A DNA stretch of 64,000 nt, taken from positions 434,001 through 498,000 of the forward strand of contig CAWIOK010000023.1 of assembly GCA_963837655.1 (NCBI GenBank). Reading direction: 5' to 3'. Source of the DNA: CAVVSD01 sp963837655. Lineage in GTDB: Bacteria; Actinomycetota; Thermoleophilia; Solirubrobacterales; Solirubrobacteraceae. Positions 32,767 through 40,525 of the stretch are shown here, piece after piece. A model generated the notes under the pieces. The model did not search any database, was not told the origin of the DNA, and was given only the letters and a program-made list of their open reading frames with translations. A program made the position numbers and the translations under genes. Each line of letters opens with the position of its first letter. Within the stretch, counting starts at the first letter, position 1.

Positions 32767-32940
32767 GCTGCGACCGTCGATCGCACGGCAGGTCACGTCG
32801 CGCGCGATCTGGTCATCCACGGATGCGTCCAGGGCGTCTTCTTTCGTGTCTTCGTGCGGGACGTCGCCACGCGCGCCGGGGTCTGCGGTCGCGCCGTCAA
32901 CCGTGACGACGGCGCGCCCGCTGGGCTGACGGGCTTCGAC
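32767..32940 (+). pseudogene. Truncated acylphosphatase remnant
   Basis: The frame after the preceding stop reads DLVIHGCVQGVFFRVFVRDV and AGVCGRAVNRDDG. The GxVQGVFFR core with its catalytic Arg is the hallmark of acylphosphatases, and GRAVNRDDG corresponds to the GWVRNxxDG segment with its catalytic Asn. The frame lacks a proper start codon, and after ~45 residues it loses similarity and runs antisense into the SDR gene, so the C-terminal half is missing. I call it a remnant. Confidence 0.55.
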
Positions 32941-32945
32941 GTCGG

Positions 32946-33695
32946 TCAGCGCGCGGTGGCCCCGCCGTCGGCCATGACGATCGCGCCGGTCATGAACGCC
33001 GCCAGGGGCGAGGCCAGGAACGCGATGACGTCCGCGATCTCGCGCGGTGTGGCGACTCGGCCCAGCGGATGGGACTCGAGCACTTCCGGCGGGACGGGCC
33101 GCTCGCCGGGCGGCAGGCCGAGGCTGCGCGACACGAACTCGGTGTCGATGGCGCCGGGGCCCACGGCGTTGACCCGGACGCCCCGCGGCCCGAACTCGAC
33201 CGCGAGCTGCCGCGTGAGCTGGACGACGGCGCCCTTCGACGCGCAGTAGGCCGCCTGGCCGGGCGAGCCGACCATGCCCGACACCGACGCGACGTTCACG
33301 ATGCTGCCCCGTCGCTCGAGGAGCGCCGGCAGCGCCGCCCGGCAGTGGACGAAGACGCCGCGCACGTTGGAGCGCATCAGGGCGTCCCACTCGTGGTCGG
33401 TGGTCTCGAGGATCCCCTTCAGCAGGAAGCGGGCGGCGTTGTTGACGAGGATGTCCGGGCCGCCGAAACGCTCGCGCGCCGTGGCGACCGCCTGGTCGGC
33501 GACCGCAGGGTCGGCGACGTCGCCGACGAGCGCGACGACCCCGTCGCCCTCCAGCTCGCGCACGGCGGGGTCGAGGTCCTCGGCCACCACGGACGCGCCC
33601 GCGCGACGCAGCGCCGCGACGGTCTCGCGCCCGACCCCGCCCGCGGCGCCGGTGACGATCACCGACAGGCCCTCAAGATCGATCTCGATGCTCAT
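32946..33695 (-). CDS. Short-chain dehydrogenase/reductase
   Basis: A 249-residue classical SDR. Cofactor motif VIVTGAAGGVGRETVAALRR (Gly-rich turn), NNAAR at the NNAG position, the Ser in VNVASVSGMVG, and the YCASK active-site Tyr/Lys are all present, then VNAVGPGAIDTEF and a C-terminal FMTGAIVMADGG. The acidic residue after the second strand (AEDLDP) suggests NAD+ preference. A GCCTCAG-N6-CTGAGGC dyad sits immediately upstream of the start codon, a candidate operator. Substrate unknown. Confidence 0.9.
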   Translation of the reverse strand: MSIEIDLEGLSVIVTGAAGGVGRETVAALRRAGASVVAEDLDPAVRELEGDGVVALVGDVADPAVADQAVATARERFGGPDILVNNAARFLLKGILETTDHEWDALMRSNVRGVFVHCRAALPALLERRGSIVNVASVSGMVGSPGQAAYCASKGAVVQLTRQLAVEFGPRGVRVNAVGPGAIDTEFVSRSLGLPPGERPVPPEVLESHPLGRVATPREIADVIAFLASPLAAFMTGAIVMADGGATAR

Positions 33696-33696
33696 G

Positions 33697-33716
33697 GCCT
33701 CAGTGTCCTCTGAGGC
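33697..33716. promoter_or_regulatory. Palindrome GCCTCAG-N6-CTGAGGC before the SDR gene
   Basis: A perfect 7-nt inverted repeat begins 2 nt upstream of the SDR start codon and would block transcription or translation initiation if bound. Candidate operator; no regulator is adjacent. Confidence 0.4.
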
Positions 33717-33772
33717 GCACCTCGGCGTCCGCTCAGCCGCCGCGGCGACCGTGTGGCTGCACCCGTCCCAAA

Positions 33773-33801
33773 GAGGAGCCCGCGCCCCCCGCGGGCTCCT
33801 C
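33773..33801. terminator. 12-bp terminator-like hairpin in a divergent intergenic region
   Basis: GAGGAGCCCGCG (33773-33784) pairs perfectly with CGCGGGCTCCTC (33790-33801) around a C5 loop. It looks like a strong terminator stem, but both flanking genes point away from it, so no known transcript ends here. It could insulate the two promoters, be an attenuator, or mark an unrecognised short transcript. Confidence 0.45.
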
Positions 33802-33811
33802 GGACGGCGCG

Positions 33812-33849
33812 CTCAGCGTTCTCTCAGCGACTCCCGCGCCGGCGCTCAG
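33812..33849 (+). promoter_or_regulatory. CTCAG direct repeats at 11-bp phasing (OmpR-type operator)
   Basis: CTCAGCG at 33812 and 33823 and CTCAG at 33845 are spaced 11 and 22 bp, one and two helical turns. Tandem head-to-tail repeats with 11-bp phasing are what OmpR/PhoB-family dimers bind. They lie about 50-90 nt before the lipoprotein start and probably control the exporter operon. Confidence 0.5.
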
Positions 33850-33898
33850 TCAGGTCACGAACACTCCGTTGTGCACCCCGTCCCGAGGAGAGTCCGCG

Positions 33899-34345
33899 TT
33901 GCGCCGAACACCCATTGCACTGTCCACCCTTGCTGTGATCGCGGTGCTCGGCCTGAGCGCGTGCGGAGGCTCGAGTGGTGACGCGCAGGGCGACTCGGGC
34001 TCCGCCGGCTCTTCCTCGGGACGTCAGAACGGCGGCGGCCCGTTCGCGGCGCTGCAGGACAAGAAGGTGCAGGCCTGCCTCAAGCAGCAGGGGGTCACGG
34101 TGCCGACCGCGCCCGCCGGTGGACAGCAGCCGAACGGCAACGGGCAGCCGCCGTCCGGGTACGGACCCCCGCAGAACGGGCAGCCGCCGTCGGGCGACGG
34201 GCAGCGACCGCAGGGTGGCTTCGGAGGTGGCTTCTCCGACGAGCTGCGCGCCGCGCTGAAGAAGTGCGGGGTCGACCTGCCGCAGCGCGGGCAGCGCCCG
34301 CCCGGTCAGACCCAGACGACGACCACCGCCACCGCCACGAGCTGA
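33899..34345 (+). CDS. Secreted lipoprotein, Gln/Gly/Pro-rich
   Basis: A ~148-residue lipoprotein that leads the MacA/MacB-like operon. Signal peptide with lipobox: STLAVIAVLGLSAC followed by GGSSG, so Cys would be lipidated. After a Gly/Ser stretch come two short conserved blocks, DKKVQACLKQQGV and DELRAALKKCGVDLP, each with one cysteine that could pair as a disulfide, separated by a Gln/Gly/Pro-rich linker. TTG 33899 is chosen because GAGGAGAG lies just upstream; GTG 33869 has no ribosome binding site. It ends 1 nt before the adaptor gene's GTG. Role in export is inferred from position. Confidence 0.72.
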   Translation: MRRTPIALSTLAVIAVLGLSACGGSSGDAQGDSGSAGSSSGRQNGGGPFAALQDKKVQACLKQQGVTVPTAPAGGQQPNGNGQPPSGYGPPQNGQPPSGDGQRPQGGFGGGFSDELRAALKKCGVDLPQRGQRPPGQTQTTTTATATS

Positions 34346-34346
34346 C

Positions 34347-35963
34347 GTGCGCCTCCCCACCCTGCACCGGCCGCGGCCGGCGACGCTCGCGCTGGGCGCG
34401 ATCGTGGCCGTGGCCGCCGCAGTCGCGATCATCTCGCTCGGCGACGCTGCTGAGACCACTGCCGCGACCGACCGCACGGTGACGGCACGTGAGGGCGTGG
34501 TCCAGCAGACGGTCTCCGGCAGCGGCAACCTCGCTCCGGCGAACGAGCTCGACCTCAACTTCGGCTCCAGCGGCAAGGTCGAGAAGATCTACGTCGAGGA
34601 AGGCGAGCACGTCAGCGAGGGCGATCTTCTGGCACGGATCGACTCCCGCAGCGCCGAGGTCGACGTGGCACAGGCGACGGCCGACCTCGAGACCGCGCAG
34701 GACACGCTCGATGCCGCCGAGTCCGGGACCGGCACATCGTCCACCGCCGCGGCGACGACGGCGTCGACGCCGACGGCGTACGTGGCCGTCGTCAACCAGG
34801 CGACCCCGACGACGACCACGACCACGCCCGTGACGACGACACCGGCGACGACGACGCCTGCCACGCCCGCGCCGGCCACGACGACCCCCACGACGACCAC
34901 GCCCACCACGACGACACCCAGCACGACCACGACGACGCCGAAGCAGACGACGACCACGCCGAAGCAGCCGACGACGCCGACGTCGGCCGCCCCGTCGGGC
35001 GGCGGCGGGTCGGGCGCGGTCGCCGCGGGTGGCTCGGGCGGCTCGGGCGGCTCGGGCGGCAGTGGCGGCTCGCAGACCTCGGTCGCCGCGGCCCAGGCAT
35101 CCGTCGAGAGCGCGCAGCTCACGCTCGACCAGGCGGAGGAGGCTCTCGCGGAGACCAAGCTGCGCGCTCCCGTGCCGGGCACCGTGTCCGCGATCAACGG
35201 GAAGGTCGGCGAGACGGCCGGGTCGAGCTCGTCGTCCTCGTCCTCGTCGAGCAGCTCGTCGAGCTCCGGCGGCCCCAGCGTCTCCGGCGGCCTGGGGGGC
35301 GGCAACGGGTCGTCGGCGACAAGCGACTCGTCGAGCAGCTCGGCCTTCATCACCCTCAGCCAGATCAGCCGGTTCACGATCCAGGTGTCGCTGAGCGAGT
35401 CGGACATCGGCTCGGTGAAGGTCGGCCAGAGCGCGACGGTGACCGTCAACGCGGCCGCCGGCGATCAGTTCGAGGCGCGCGTCACGAAGGTGGGCCTCGG
35501 GCCGTCCTCAGCCTCGTCCACGAGCGCCGTGAGCTACCCGGTCACGCTGACGCTGCAGCAGACGAGCTCCTCGCTGAAGAGCGGCATGAGCGCGACGGCG
35601 GACATCGTCACGAAGCAGGCCAGCGGCATCGTCGTCCCGAGCCAGGCGGTGACCGGCTCGACGGTCACCGTCGACGACGACGGCGAGCGGGCGACGCGCC
35701 GCGTCACCACCGGTGTCGTCGGCGACTCGAGCACGCAGATCGTCAGCGGGCTGCGCGCCGGCGAGCAGGTCGTCGTGCGCTCCCAGAGCGCCGCCGCCGG
35801 CGCCGCCGCCACGGGTTCGACGGGGACGGGCGGCACGCAGCGCACCCAGGGCACGGGCCGCGGCGGCTTCGGCGGCGGCGGGCTCGGTGGCGGTGGGTTC
35901 GGCGGCGGTGGGTTCGGCGGCGGTGGCTTGCCGAGCGGCGGTCCTCCGGGCGGCCTGCCGTGA
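34347..35963 (+). CDS. HlyD/MacA-type periplasmic adaptor-like protein with low-complexity inserts
   Basis: A 538-residue membrane-anchored adaptor for an ABC exporter. N-terminal anchor LALGAIVAVAAAVAIISLG (about 14-32); the split barrel-lipoyl halves are at ~50-105 (GKVEKIYVEEGEHVSEGD) and ~270-290 (KLRAPVPGTVSAINGKVGE); then a beta-barrel region (~340-430) and membrane-proximal domain. Where Gram-negative MacA has an alpha hairpin, this protein has a Thr/Pro-rich stretch (~152-213), a Gly/Ser stretch (~217-243) and then a short coiled helix. There is also a run of 15 Ser (~293-307) and a Gly-rich end. GTG start 34347. Coupled to the MacB-like genes. Confidence 0.85.
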   Translation: MRLPTLHRPRPATLALGAIVAVAAAVAIISLGDAAETTAATDRTVTAREGVVQQTVSGSGNLAPANELDLNFGSSGKVEKIYVEEGEHVSEGDLLARIDSRSAEVDVAQATADLETAQDTLDAAESGTGTSSTAAATTASTPTAYVAVVNQATPTTTTTTPVTTTPATTTPATPAPATTTPTTTTPTTTTPSTTTTTPKQTTTTPKQPTTPTSAAPSGGGGSGAVAAGGSGGSGGSGGSGGSQTSVAAAQASVESAQLTLDQAEEALAETKLRAPVPGTVSAINGKVGETAGSSSSSSSSSSSSSSSGGPSVSGGLGGGNGSSATSDSSSSSAFITLSQISRFTIQVSLSESDIGSVKVGQSATVTVNAAAGDQFEARVTKVGLGPSSASSTSAVSYPVTLTLQQTSSSLKSGMSATADIVTKQASGIVVPSQAVTGSTVTVDDDGERATRRVTTGVVGDSSTQIVSGLRAGEQVVVRSQSAAAGAAATGSTGTGGTQRTQGTGRGGFGGGGLGGGGFGGGGFGGGGLPSGGPPGGLP

Positions 35964-36661
35964 TGGTGCCGGTCATCGACGTCCGGGACGTGGTGCGCGA
36001 GTACCACGTCTCCCAGGAGGTCGTGGTCCGGGCGCTCGACGGCGTCTCGCTCACCATCCAGCGGGGAGAGCACGTCGCCATCATGGGCGCCTCCGGCAGC
36101 GGCAAGAGCACGCTCATGAACGTCCTCGGCTGCCTCGACATCGCCACGTCCGGCAGCTACCTGCTCGACGGCGTCGACGTCAGCAGCATCGACGAGGACG
36201 ATCTGTCGGACCTGCGGTGCCGGAAGATCGGCTTCGTCTTCCAGAGCTTCAACCTCGTCCCGCGGATGTCCGCGCTGGCGAACGTGGAGCTCCCGCTGAT
36301 GTACGCCGGCCTGCGGCGTGCCGATCGCCGGCGCCGCGCGCTCGCGGCGCTGGACGCGGTCGGCATGAGCGACCGCGTGCGTCACCTGCCGTCCGAGCTG
36401 TCCGGCGGGCAGCAGCAGCGCGTCGCCGTGGCGCGAGCCGTCGTGGCCAACCCGTCGCTGATCCTCGCCGACGAGCCGACGGGCAACCTCGACTCGCACT
36501 CCACGGTGGAGGTCCTCGAGATCTTCCACACGCTGCACGCCCAGGGGCGCACGGTCGTGACGATCACGCATGAGGACGAGGTCGCGGCGCGCGCGCAGCG
36601 CATCGTGCGACTGGCGGACGGACGACTCGTCTCGGACGCGCCGACGCAGGTCGCGGCGTGA
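35963..36661 (+). CDS. MacB-like ABC transporter ATP-binding protein
   Basis: A 232-residue ATPase of the MacB/LolD type (ABC family that powers mechanotransmission rather than classic transport). Walker A GASGSGKST, Q-loop FVFQSFNLVPRM, signature LSGGQQQR, Walker B LILADEPTGNLDS and H-loop VTITHEDEV are all intact. ATG 35963 overlaps the adaptor's stop; GTG 35960 is an alternative. It ends overlapping the permease GTG by 4 nt, so adaptor, ATPase and permease are translated as a unit. Confidence 0.92.
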   Translation: MVPVIDVRDVVREYHVSQEVVVRALDGVSLTIQRGEHVAIMGASGSGKSTLMNVLGCLDIATSGSYLLDGVDVSSIDEDDLSDLRCRKIGFVFQSFNLVPRMSALANVELPLMYAGLRRADRRRRALAALDAVGMSDRVRHLPSELSGGQQQRVAVARAVVANPSLILADEPTGNLDSHSTVEVLEIFHTLHAQGRTVVTITHEDEVAARAQRIVRLADGRLVSDAPTQVAA

Positions 36662-37875
36662 ACGCCGCCGAGTCGCTGCGCTCCGCGCTCGGCGGGATCA
36701 GCGCCAACGCGCTGCGGTCCGGCCTGACGATCCTCGGGATGACGATCGGCGTCGCCGCCGTGATCATCCTCGTCGCGGTCGGCAACGGCTCCCAGCATCA
36801 GGTCCAGGCGGGTATCGACTCGCTCGGATCCAACGTGCTCATCGTGCAGGCGCAGGGCGGAGCGTTCGGGCCGACACGCGCCTCCGGCGGCGGCGTGACG
36901 CTCACCACCGCCGACGCGACGGCGCTGCAGAACGAGTTCGACGCCCCCGATGTCCGCAGCGCGTCGCCCGTCGTCACCGCCACGGGAACGACGCTCGTGG
37001 CCAACGAGGCGAGCTACCAGCCGTCGTCGTTCGTCGGCACGACGCCGTCGTACACGACAGCCCGCGACATCGACATCGCCTCTGGGCGCATGTTCACCGA
37101 TGCCGACGTGAAGGCGCACAAGCGCGACGTCGTCCTCGGACCCACGGTCGTCCAGGAGCTGTTCAACGGCCAGGACCCGGTGGGGCAGACGGTCCGCGTC
37201 CAGGGCTCGGAGTTCCAGGTCATCGGGGTCACCGCGGCCAAGGGATCGAACGGGACCACCGACCAGGACGACGTCGTGATCGCGCCGCTCACCGCTGTCC
37301 AGGACGCGATCAGCGGCTACGGCGGCTTGAGCAACATCACCGTGCAGGCGCGCTCGCGGGACGCGCTCGACGCCGCGCAGGCCGAGGTGACCTCGATCCT
37401 CGAGGACCGCAAGAACGTCAGCGATCCCTCGACCCCCGGCTTCCAGGTCGCCAACCAGGGCTCCGTGCGCGACGCATCGGACGCGAGCACGAAGGTCTTC
37501 ACCACTCTGCTCGGCGCGGTCGCCGCGATCTCGCTGCTGGTGGGCGGCATCGGCGTGATGAACATCATGCTCGTGAGCGTCACCGAGCGGACGCGCGAGA
37601 TCGGGATCCGCAAGGCGATCGGCGCACGGCAGTCGGACATCCTGGGCCAGTTCCTGACCGAGGCCGTGCTCGTGTCGGTGCTCGGTGGTCTCCTCGGTGT
37701 CGTCGCCGGGATCGTCGGCAGCCAGTTCCGGATCGCTGGGGTGCAGCCGATGCCGAGCGGGGCGTCGGTCGTCCTCGCGTTCGGCGCAGCGCTGGCCTGC
37801 GGCCTGTTCTTCGGCACCTATCCCGCAGCGCGGGCGGCGCGGTTGCGCCCCGTCGAAGCGCTGCGCCACGAATGA
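36658..37875 (+). CDS. MacB-like ABC transporter permease
   Basis: A 405-residue FtsX/MacB-family permease. An N-terminal membrane helix (SGLTILGMTIGVAAVIILVA) is followed by a large extracytoplasmic MacB_PCD domain (about 45-265), then three C-terminal helices (LLGAVAAISLLVGGIGVMNI; VLVSVLGGLLGVVAGIVG; SVVLAFGAALACGLFFGTYP) with the conserved ERTREIGIRKAIGARQSDI coupling loop. Partner of the preceding ATPase and adaptor. Likely exports a small molecule or peptide, or acts on envelope stress; no substrate can be read from sequence. Confidence 0.9.
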   Translation: MNAAESLRSALGGISANALRSGLTILGMTIGVAAVIILVAVGNGSQHQVQAGIDSLGSNVLIVQAQGGAFGPTRASGGGVTLTTADATALQNEFDAPDVRSASPVVTATGTTLVANEASYQPSSFVGTTPSYTTARDIDIASGRMFTDADVKAHKRDVVLGPTVVQELFNGQDPVGQTVRVQGSEFQVIGVTAAKGSNGTTDQDDVVIAPLTAVQDAISGYGGLSNITVQARSRDALDAAQAEVTSILEDRKNVSDPSTPGFQVANQGSVRDASDASTKVFTTLLGAVAAISLLVGGIGVMNIMLVSVTERTREIGIRKAIGARQSDILGQFLTEAVLVSVLGGLLGVVAGIVGSQFRIAGVQPMPSGASVVLAFGAALACGLFFGTYPAARAARLRPVEALRHE

Positions 37876-37897
37876 CATGACGGAGGAGCACCACCAC

Positions 37898-38437
37898 ATG
37901 ACCGAGCCCGAGATCGAGACGGAGTCGCTGCCCGCGCGACGGCGCCGCGCCGGCGTCACACCCGCGATCGTCGCCCTCGCCGCGATCCTCGTCGCGGTGC
38001 TCGGGTTCATCGGCGGTGTGCAGGTGCAGAAGGCACGCGGCGACGACAACAGCGTCGCCAGCTCCTTGCCCGCGGGCTTCCCGCGCGCGACCGGCGCCGG
38101 AGGCGGCGGCGGCGCCGCCGGTGGTCAGAGTGGCGCGTCGTCGGACACGACGACCGGCACCGTGAAGAGCAAGCGGGGGTCGAGCATCTACGTCGAGACC
38201 CAGGACGGCACCACCGTGCGCGTCACGACGAACGACAACACGAACGTCGTCCGCACGGCGAAGGGCACCACCAACTCTGTGCACCCCGGCGACACGGTCG
38301 TGATCCAGGGCAGCACCAAGGACGGCTCGGTCAAGGCGTCCGACGTCCGCGCCACCGCCGACGGCGTCAGCGCCGGCGGCTTCCCGGGAGGCTTCGCACG
38401 CGGCGGCGGCGCGCCACCGGAACTGCCGGGTGGCTGA
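37898..38437 (+). CDS. Membrane-anchored DUF5666-type protein
   Basis: A 179-residue protein: basic N-terminus (LPARRRRAGV), one membrane helix (PAIVALAAILVAVLGFIGGV), a Gly-rich linker, and an extracytoplasmic beta domain typical of DUF5666 (TGTVKSKRGSSIYVETQDG; VHPGDTVVIQGSTKDGSVKA), ending Gly/Pro-rich. Start: ATG 37898 is chosen because GGAGGA lies 10 nt upstream; ATG 37877, 2 nt after the permease gene, has none. Last gene of the MacA/MacB-like operon, presumably an accessory on the outer face. Confidence 0.75.
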   Translation: MTEPEIETESLPARRRRAGVTPAIVALAAILVAVLGFIGGVQVQKARGDDNSVASSLPAGFPRATGAGGGGGAAGGQSGASSDTTTGTVKSKRGSSIYVETQDGTTVRVTTNDNTNVVRTAKGTTNSVHPGDTVVIQGSTKDGSVKASDVRATADGVSAGGFPGGFARGGGAPPELPGG

Positions 38438-38455
38438 ACGGGTCGCCGAGCGCGG

Positions 38456-39079
38456 TCACCACAGCCGCGTGCGGTAGCTCTCCTCGAGCTCCCGCCCGAC
38501 CTGGTCCGGCGTCAGCCCCGGGGTGTCGCGGTGGTCGCGGTAGATCTGGTTCACCGACGGCAGCTCCTGCTCGGGCAGCCAGGTCGACGGGTCCCAGATC
38601 TCACTGCGGATGCACGCCTTCGCGCAGTGCAGGTAGACCTCGTCGGCCTCGACGACGAGGGCCAGCTGCGGCGGGTCGCCCTTCGTCTGCAGCCGGTTGA
38701 TCAGCTCCGGATCGCGAGAGAGCTGCGCGGTGCCGTTGATCCGCAGCGTCTCACCCAGCCCGGGGATGAGGAAGATGAGCCCGACGTGCGGGTTCTCCAT
38801 CACGTTGACGTGGGAGTCCTGGCGGCGGTTGCCCTTGTAGTCGGGCAGCGCGACGTGCTTGGGGTCCAGGACGTGCGCGAACCCACGCGGGCCACCGCGC
38901 GGCGAGCAGTCGCAGCGGCCGTCGGCGCCCGAGGTCGCGAGCATCGCGATCGGCGAGCGCGCAAGGAAGTCGACGCAGTGGTGGTCGAGGTGGTCGAGCT
39001 CCTTCTCCAGCGTGCGCTGGATGGGCTCGCCGACGTAGCCGCGGAGCTCCTCGGCGTCCGTGATGAGGTCCTCGGGCAT
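38456..39079 (-). CDS. Pyridoxamine 5'-phosphate oxidase family flavoprotein
   Basis: A 207-residue split-barrel FMN-binding protein of the PPOX family (the DR2398/MSMEG_1061-like group). Visible: FLARSPIAMLATSGADGRCD then SPRGGPRGF, VALPDYKGNRRQDSHVNVME, VGLIFLIPGLGETLRINGTA and a His/Cys-containing VYLHCAKACIRSEIWDP end, all diagnostic. TATCCT 6 nt before ATG 39079 suggests leaderless expression. Probably a flavin- or F420-dependent reductase of unknown substrate. Confidence 0.85.
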   Translation of the reverse strand: MPEDLITDAEELRGYVGEPIQRTLEKELDHLDHHCVDFLARSPIAMLATSGADGRCDCSPRGGPRGFAHVLDPKHVALPDYKGNRRQDSHVNVMENPHVGLIFLIPGLGETLRINGTAQLSRDPELINRLQTKGDPPQLALVVEADEVYLHCAKACIRSEIWDPSTWLPEQELPSVNQIYRDHRDTPGLTPDQVGRELEESYRTRLW

Positions 39080-39105
39080 GTTCCGAGGATACGGACGCGC
39101 GCCCG

Positions 39106-39651
39106 TCAGGCGCCCACGACCTCCTCGCTGGACCGCAGCGTCGCGTAGCCGTCGCCCAGCGCCGCCATGAACGCCCCGTGCACCGAGGCACCGGGGATCG
39201 CGGTCCCGCCGAACTCGAGGTCCGGCGCGGCGCACGCGTCGTGCACGACCGTCACCGTGAAGCCGCGCTCGGACGCCGAGCGCACCGTCGCGTCGACGCA
39301 CATGCTGCTCATCATCCCGGCGACGACCAGCTCGTCGACCCCTGCGTCGCGCAGCTGCTCCTCCAGCGGCGTGCCCAGGAAGCCGTTCGGCTGCTCCTTC
39401 TCGATGACCGGCTCCCCGTCGGCGGGAGCGACCGTGTCGTGGATCTCGATCCCGTCCGTCCCCGGCTTCATGAAGGGTGCGTCGGGCGCGTCCCAGACGT
39501 GCTTGAGGTGCAGGACGGGCTCACCGCTCTCGCGGAAGCGGTTCAGCACGCGCCGTGCTGCGTCCGCCGCGGCCTGCGGCTCGACCAGCGGATACGCCCC
39601 GCCGGGGAAGTAGTCGCGCTGGATGTCGATGATGAGGAGGGCTCGGGACAT
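39106..39651 (-). CDS. Isochorismatase-family cysteine hydrolase
   Basis: A 181-residue hydrolase. The catalytic triad is in place: Asp in LLIIDIQRDYFPGG, Lys in EPVIEKEQPNGFLGT, and Cys in VVAGMMSSMCVDATVR, preceded by the cis-peptide region. The family hydrolyses amides or vinyl ethers such as nicotinamide or isochorismate; the specific substrate is unknown. ATG 39651 overlaps the stop of the upstream luciferase-like gene (TGATG), so the two are co-translated. Confidence 0.87.
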   Translation of the reverse strand: MSRALLIIDIQRDYFPGGAYPLVEPQAAADAARRVLNRFRESGEPVLHLKHVWDAPDAPFMKPGTDGIEIHDTVAPADGEPVIEKEQPNGFLGTPLEEQLRDAGVDELVVAGMMSSMCVDATVRSASERGFTVTVVHDACAAPDLEFGGTAIPGASVHGAFMAALGDGYATLRSSEEVVGA

Positions 39652-40514
39652 CAGACGAGTATCTCCGCCATCCGCCGCCACTGCTCGGTCGGCAGGCCGC
39701 CGAGGTCGTGGATGAACTGCACGCAGACGTGGTCGGCCCCGGCGTCGAGGTGCTCCTGGACGCGGGCGGCGATCGTCTCCTCGTCGCCCCACGCGATGAG
39801 CGCGTCGACGAGCCGGTCGCTGCCGCCGTCGCGCAGGTCGTCCTCCGTGAACCCGTAGCGAAGCCACTGGCGGTAGTAGTTCGGGAGCGTCAGATAGCGC
39901 TCGACGAAGCCCCGCGCGAGCTCGCGCGCCCGCACCGGGTCCGTCTCCAGGACGATCCCCTGCTCGGGGGCGACGTGCTTGCCCGGACCGACGGCCTCCC
40001 GCGCGTCGCGCGTGTGGTCTGGCATCGTCAGGTACGGGTGCGTGCCGTCGGCGCGCTCCGCGGACAGCCGCAGCATCCGCGGGCCGAGGGCCGCGATCAC
40101 CCGCTCGCCGGCCGGCGGGGGCTCGGGAGCCGCGTCGAGCTCGTCGAGGTAGGCGACCATCGCCGAGTAGGGCTTGTCGTACATGCCTTCCTTGATGCGG
40201 TCCATCGGCGCCCTATGGCTGATGCCGACACCCAGCAGGAAGCGATGGTCGTAGCGTGCCGCGAGCTCGGCGTGCTTGGCGGCGACGCCGTCCGCCGGCT
40301 CGGTCCAGATGTTCGTGATGCCCGTCGCCACGGTCACGCGACTCGTCGCGTCGAGCACGATGCGCGCGCAGTCCATCGAGTCGTCGCCGTGGCCGCCCGG
40401 GAACCAGAGCGCCCCGTATCCGAGCTCCTCGAGCTGCGCTGCGACCTCGCGGCGGGCACTCTCGTCCCCGGTGCGAAGCTCGCGTGTCCAGACCCCGACC
40501 CGTCCTAGCTCCAT
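39651..40514 (-). CDS. Luciferase-like (F420-type) oxidoreductase, copy 1
   Basis: A 287-residue TIM-barrel oxidoreductase of the actinobacterial luciferase-like group that commonly uses F420. Landmarks: VGVWTRELRTGDES, LEELGYGALWFPGGHGD, VTVATGITNIW, DHRFLLGVGISHR and ADHVCVQFIHD at the end. A closely related gene lies directly upstream (40526-41393), so this is a tandem duplication. TAGACT 8 nt before ATG 40514 marks a leaderless promoter that also matches the upstream copy. Substrate unknown; cofactor F420 is inferred from family. Confidence 0.83.
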   Translation of the reverse strand: MELGRVGVWTRELRTGDESARREVAAQLEELGYGALWFPGGHGDDSMDCARIVLDATSRVTVATGITNIWTEPADGVAAKHAELAARYDHRFLLGVGISHRAPMDRIKEGMYDKPYSAMVAYLDELDAAPEPPPAGERVIAALGPRMLRLSAERADGTHPYLTMPDHTRDAREAVGPGKHVAPEQGIVLETDPVRARELARGFVERYLTLPNYYRQWLRYGFTEDDLRDGGSDRLVDALIAWGDEETIAARVQEHLDAGADHVCVQFIHDLGGLPTEQWRRMAEILV

Positions 40515-40525
40515 GACGCGCGAGT

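Noticed and set aside
34799..35060. CRISPR-like or tandem-repeat array (ACG/ACC repeats)
   Set aside because: The repeats are codons for Thr/Pro and Gly/Ser in a single open frame of the adaptor protein, with no spacers.
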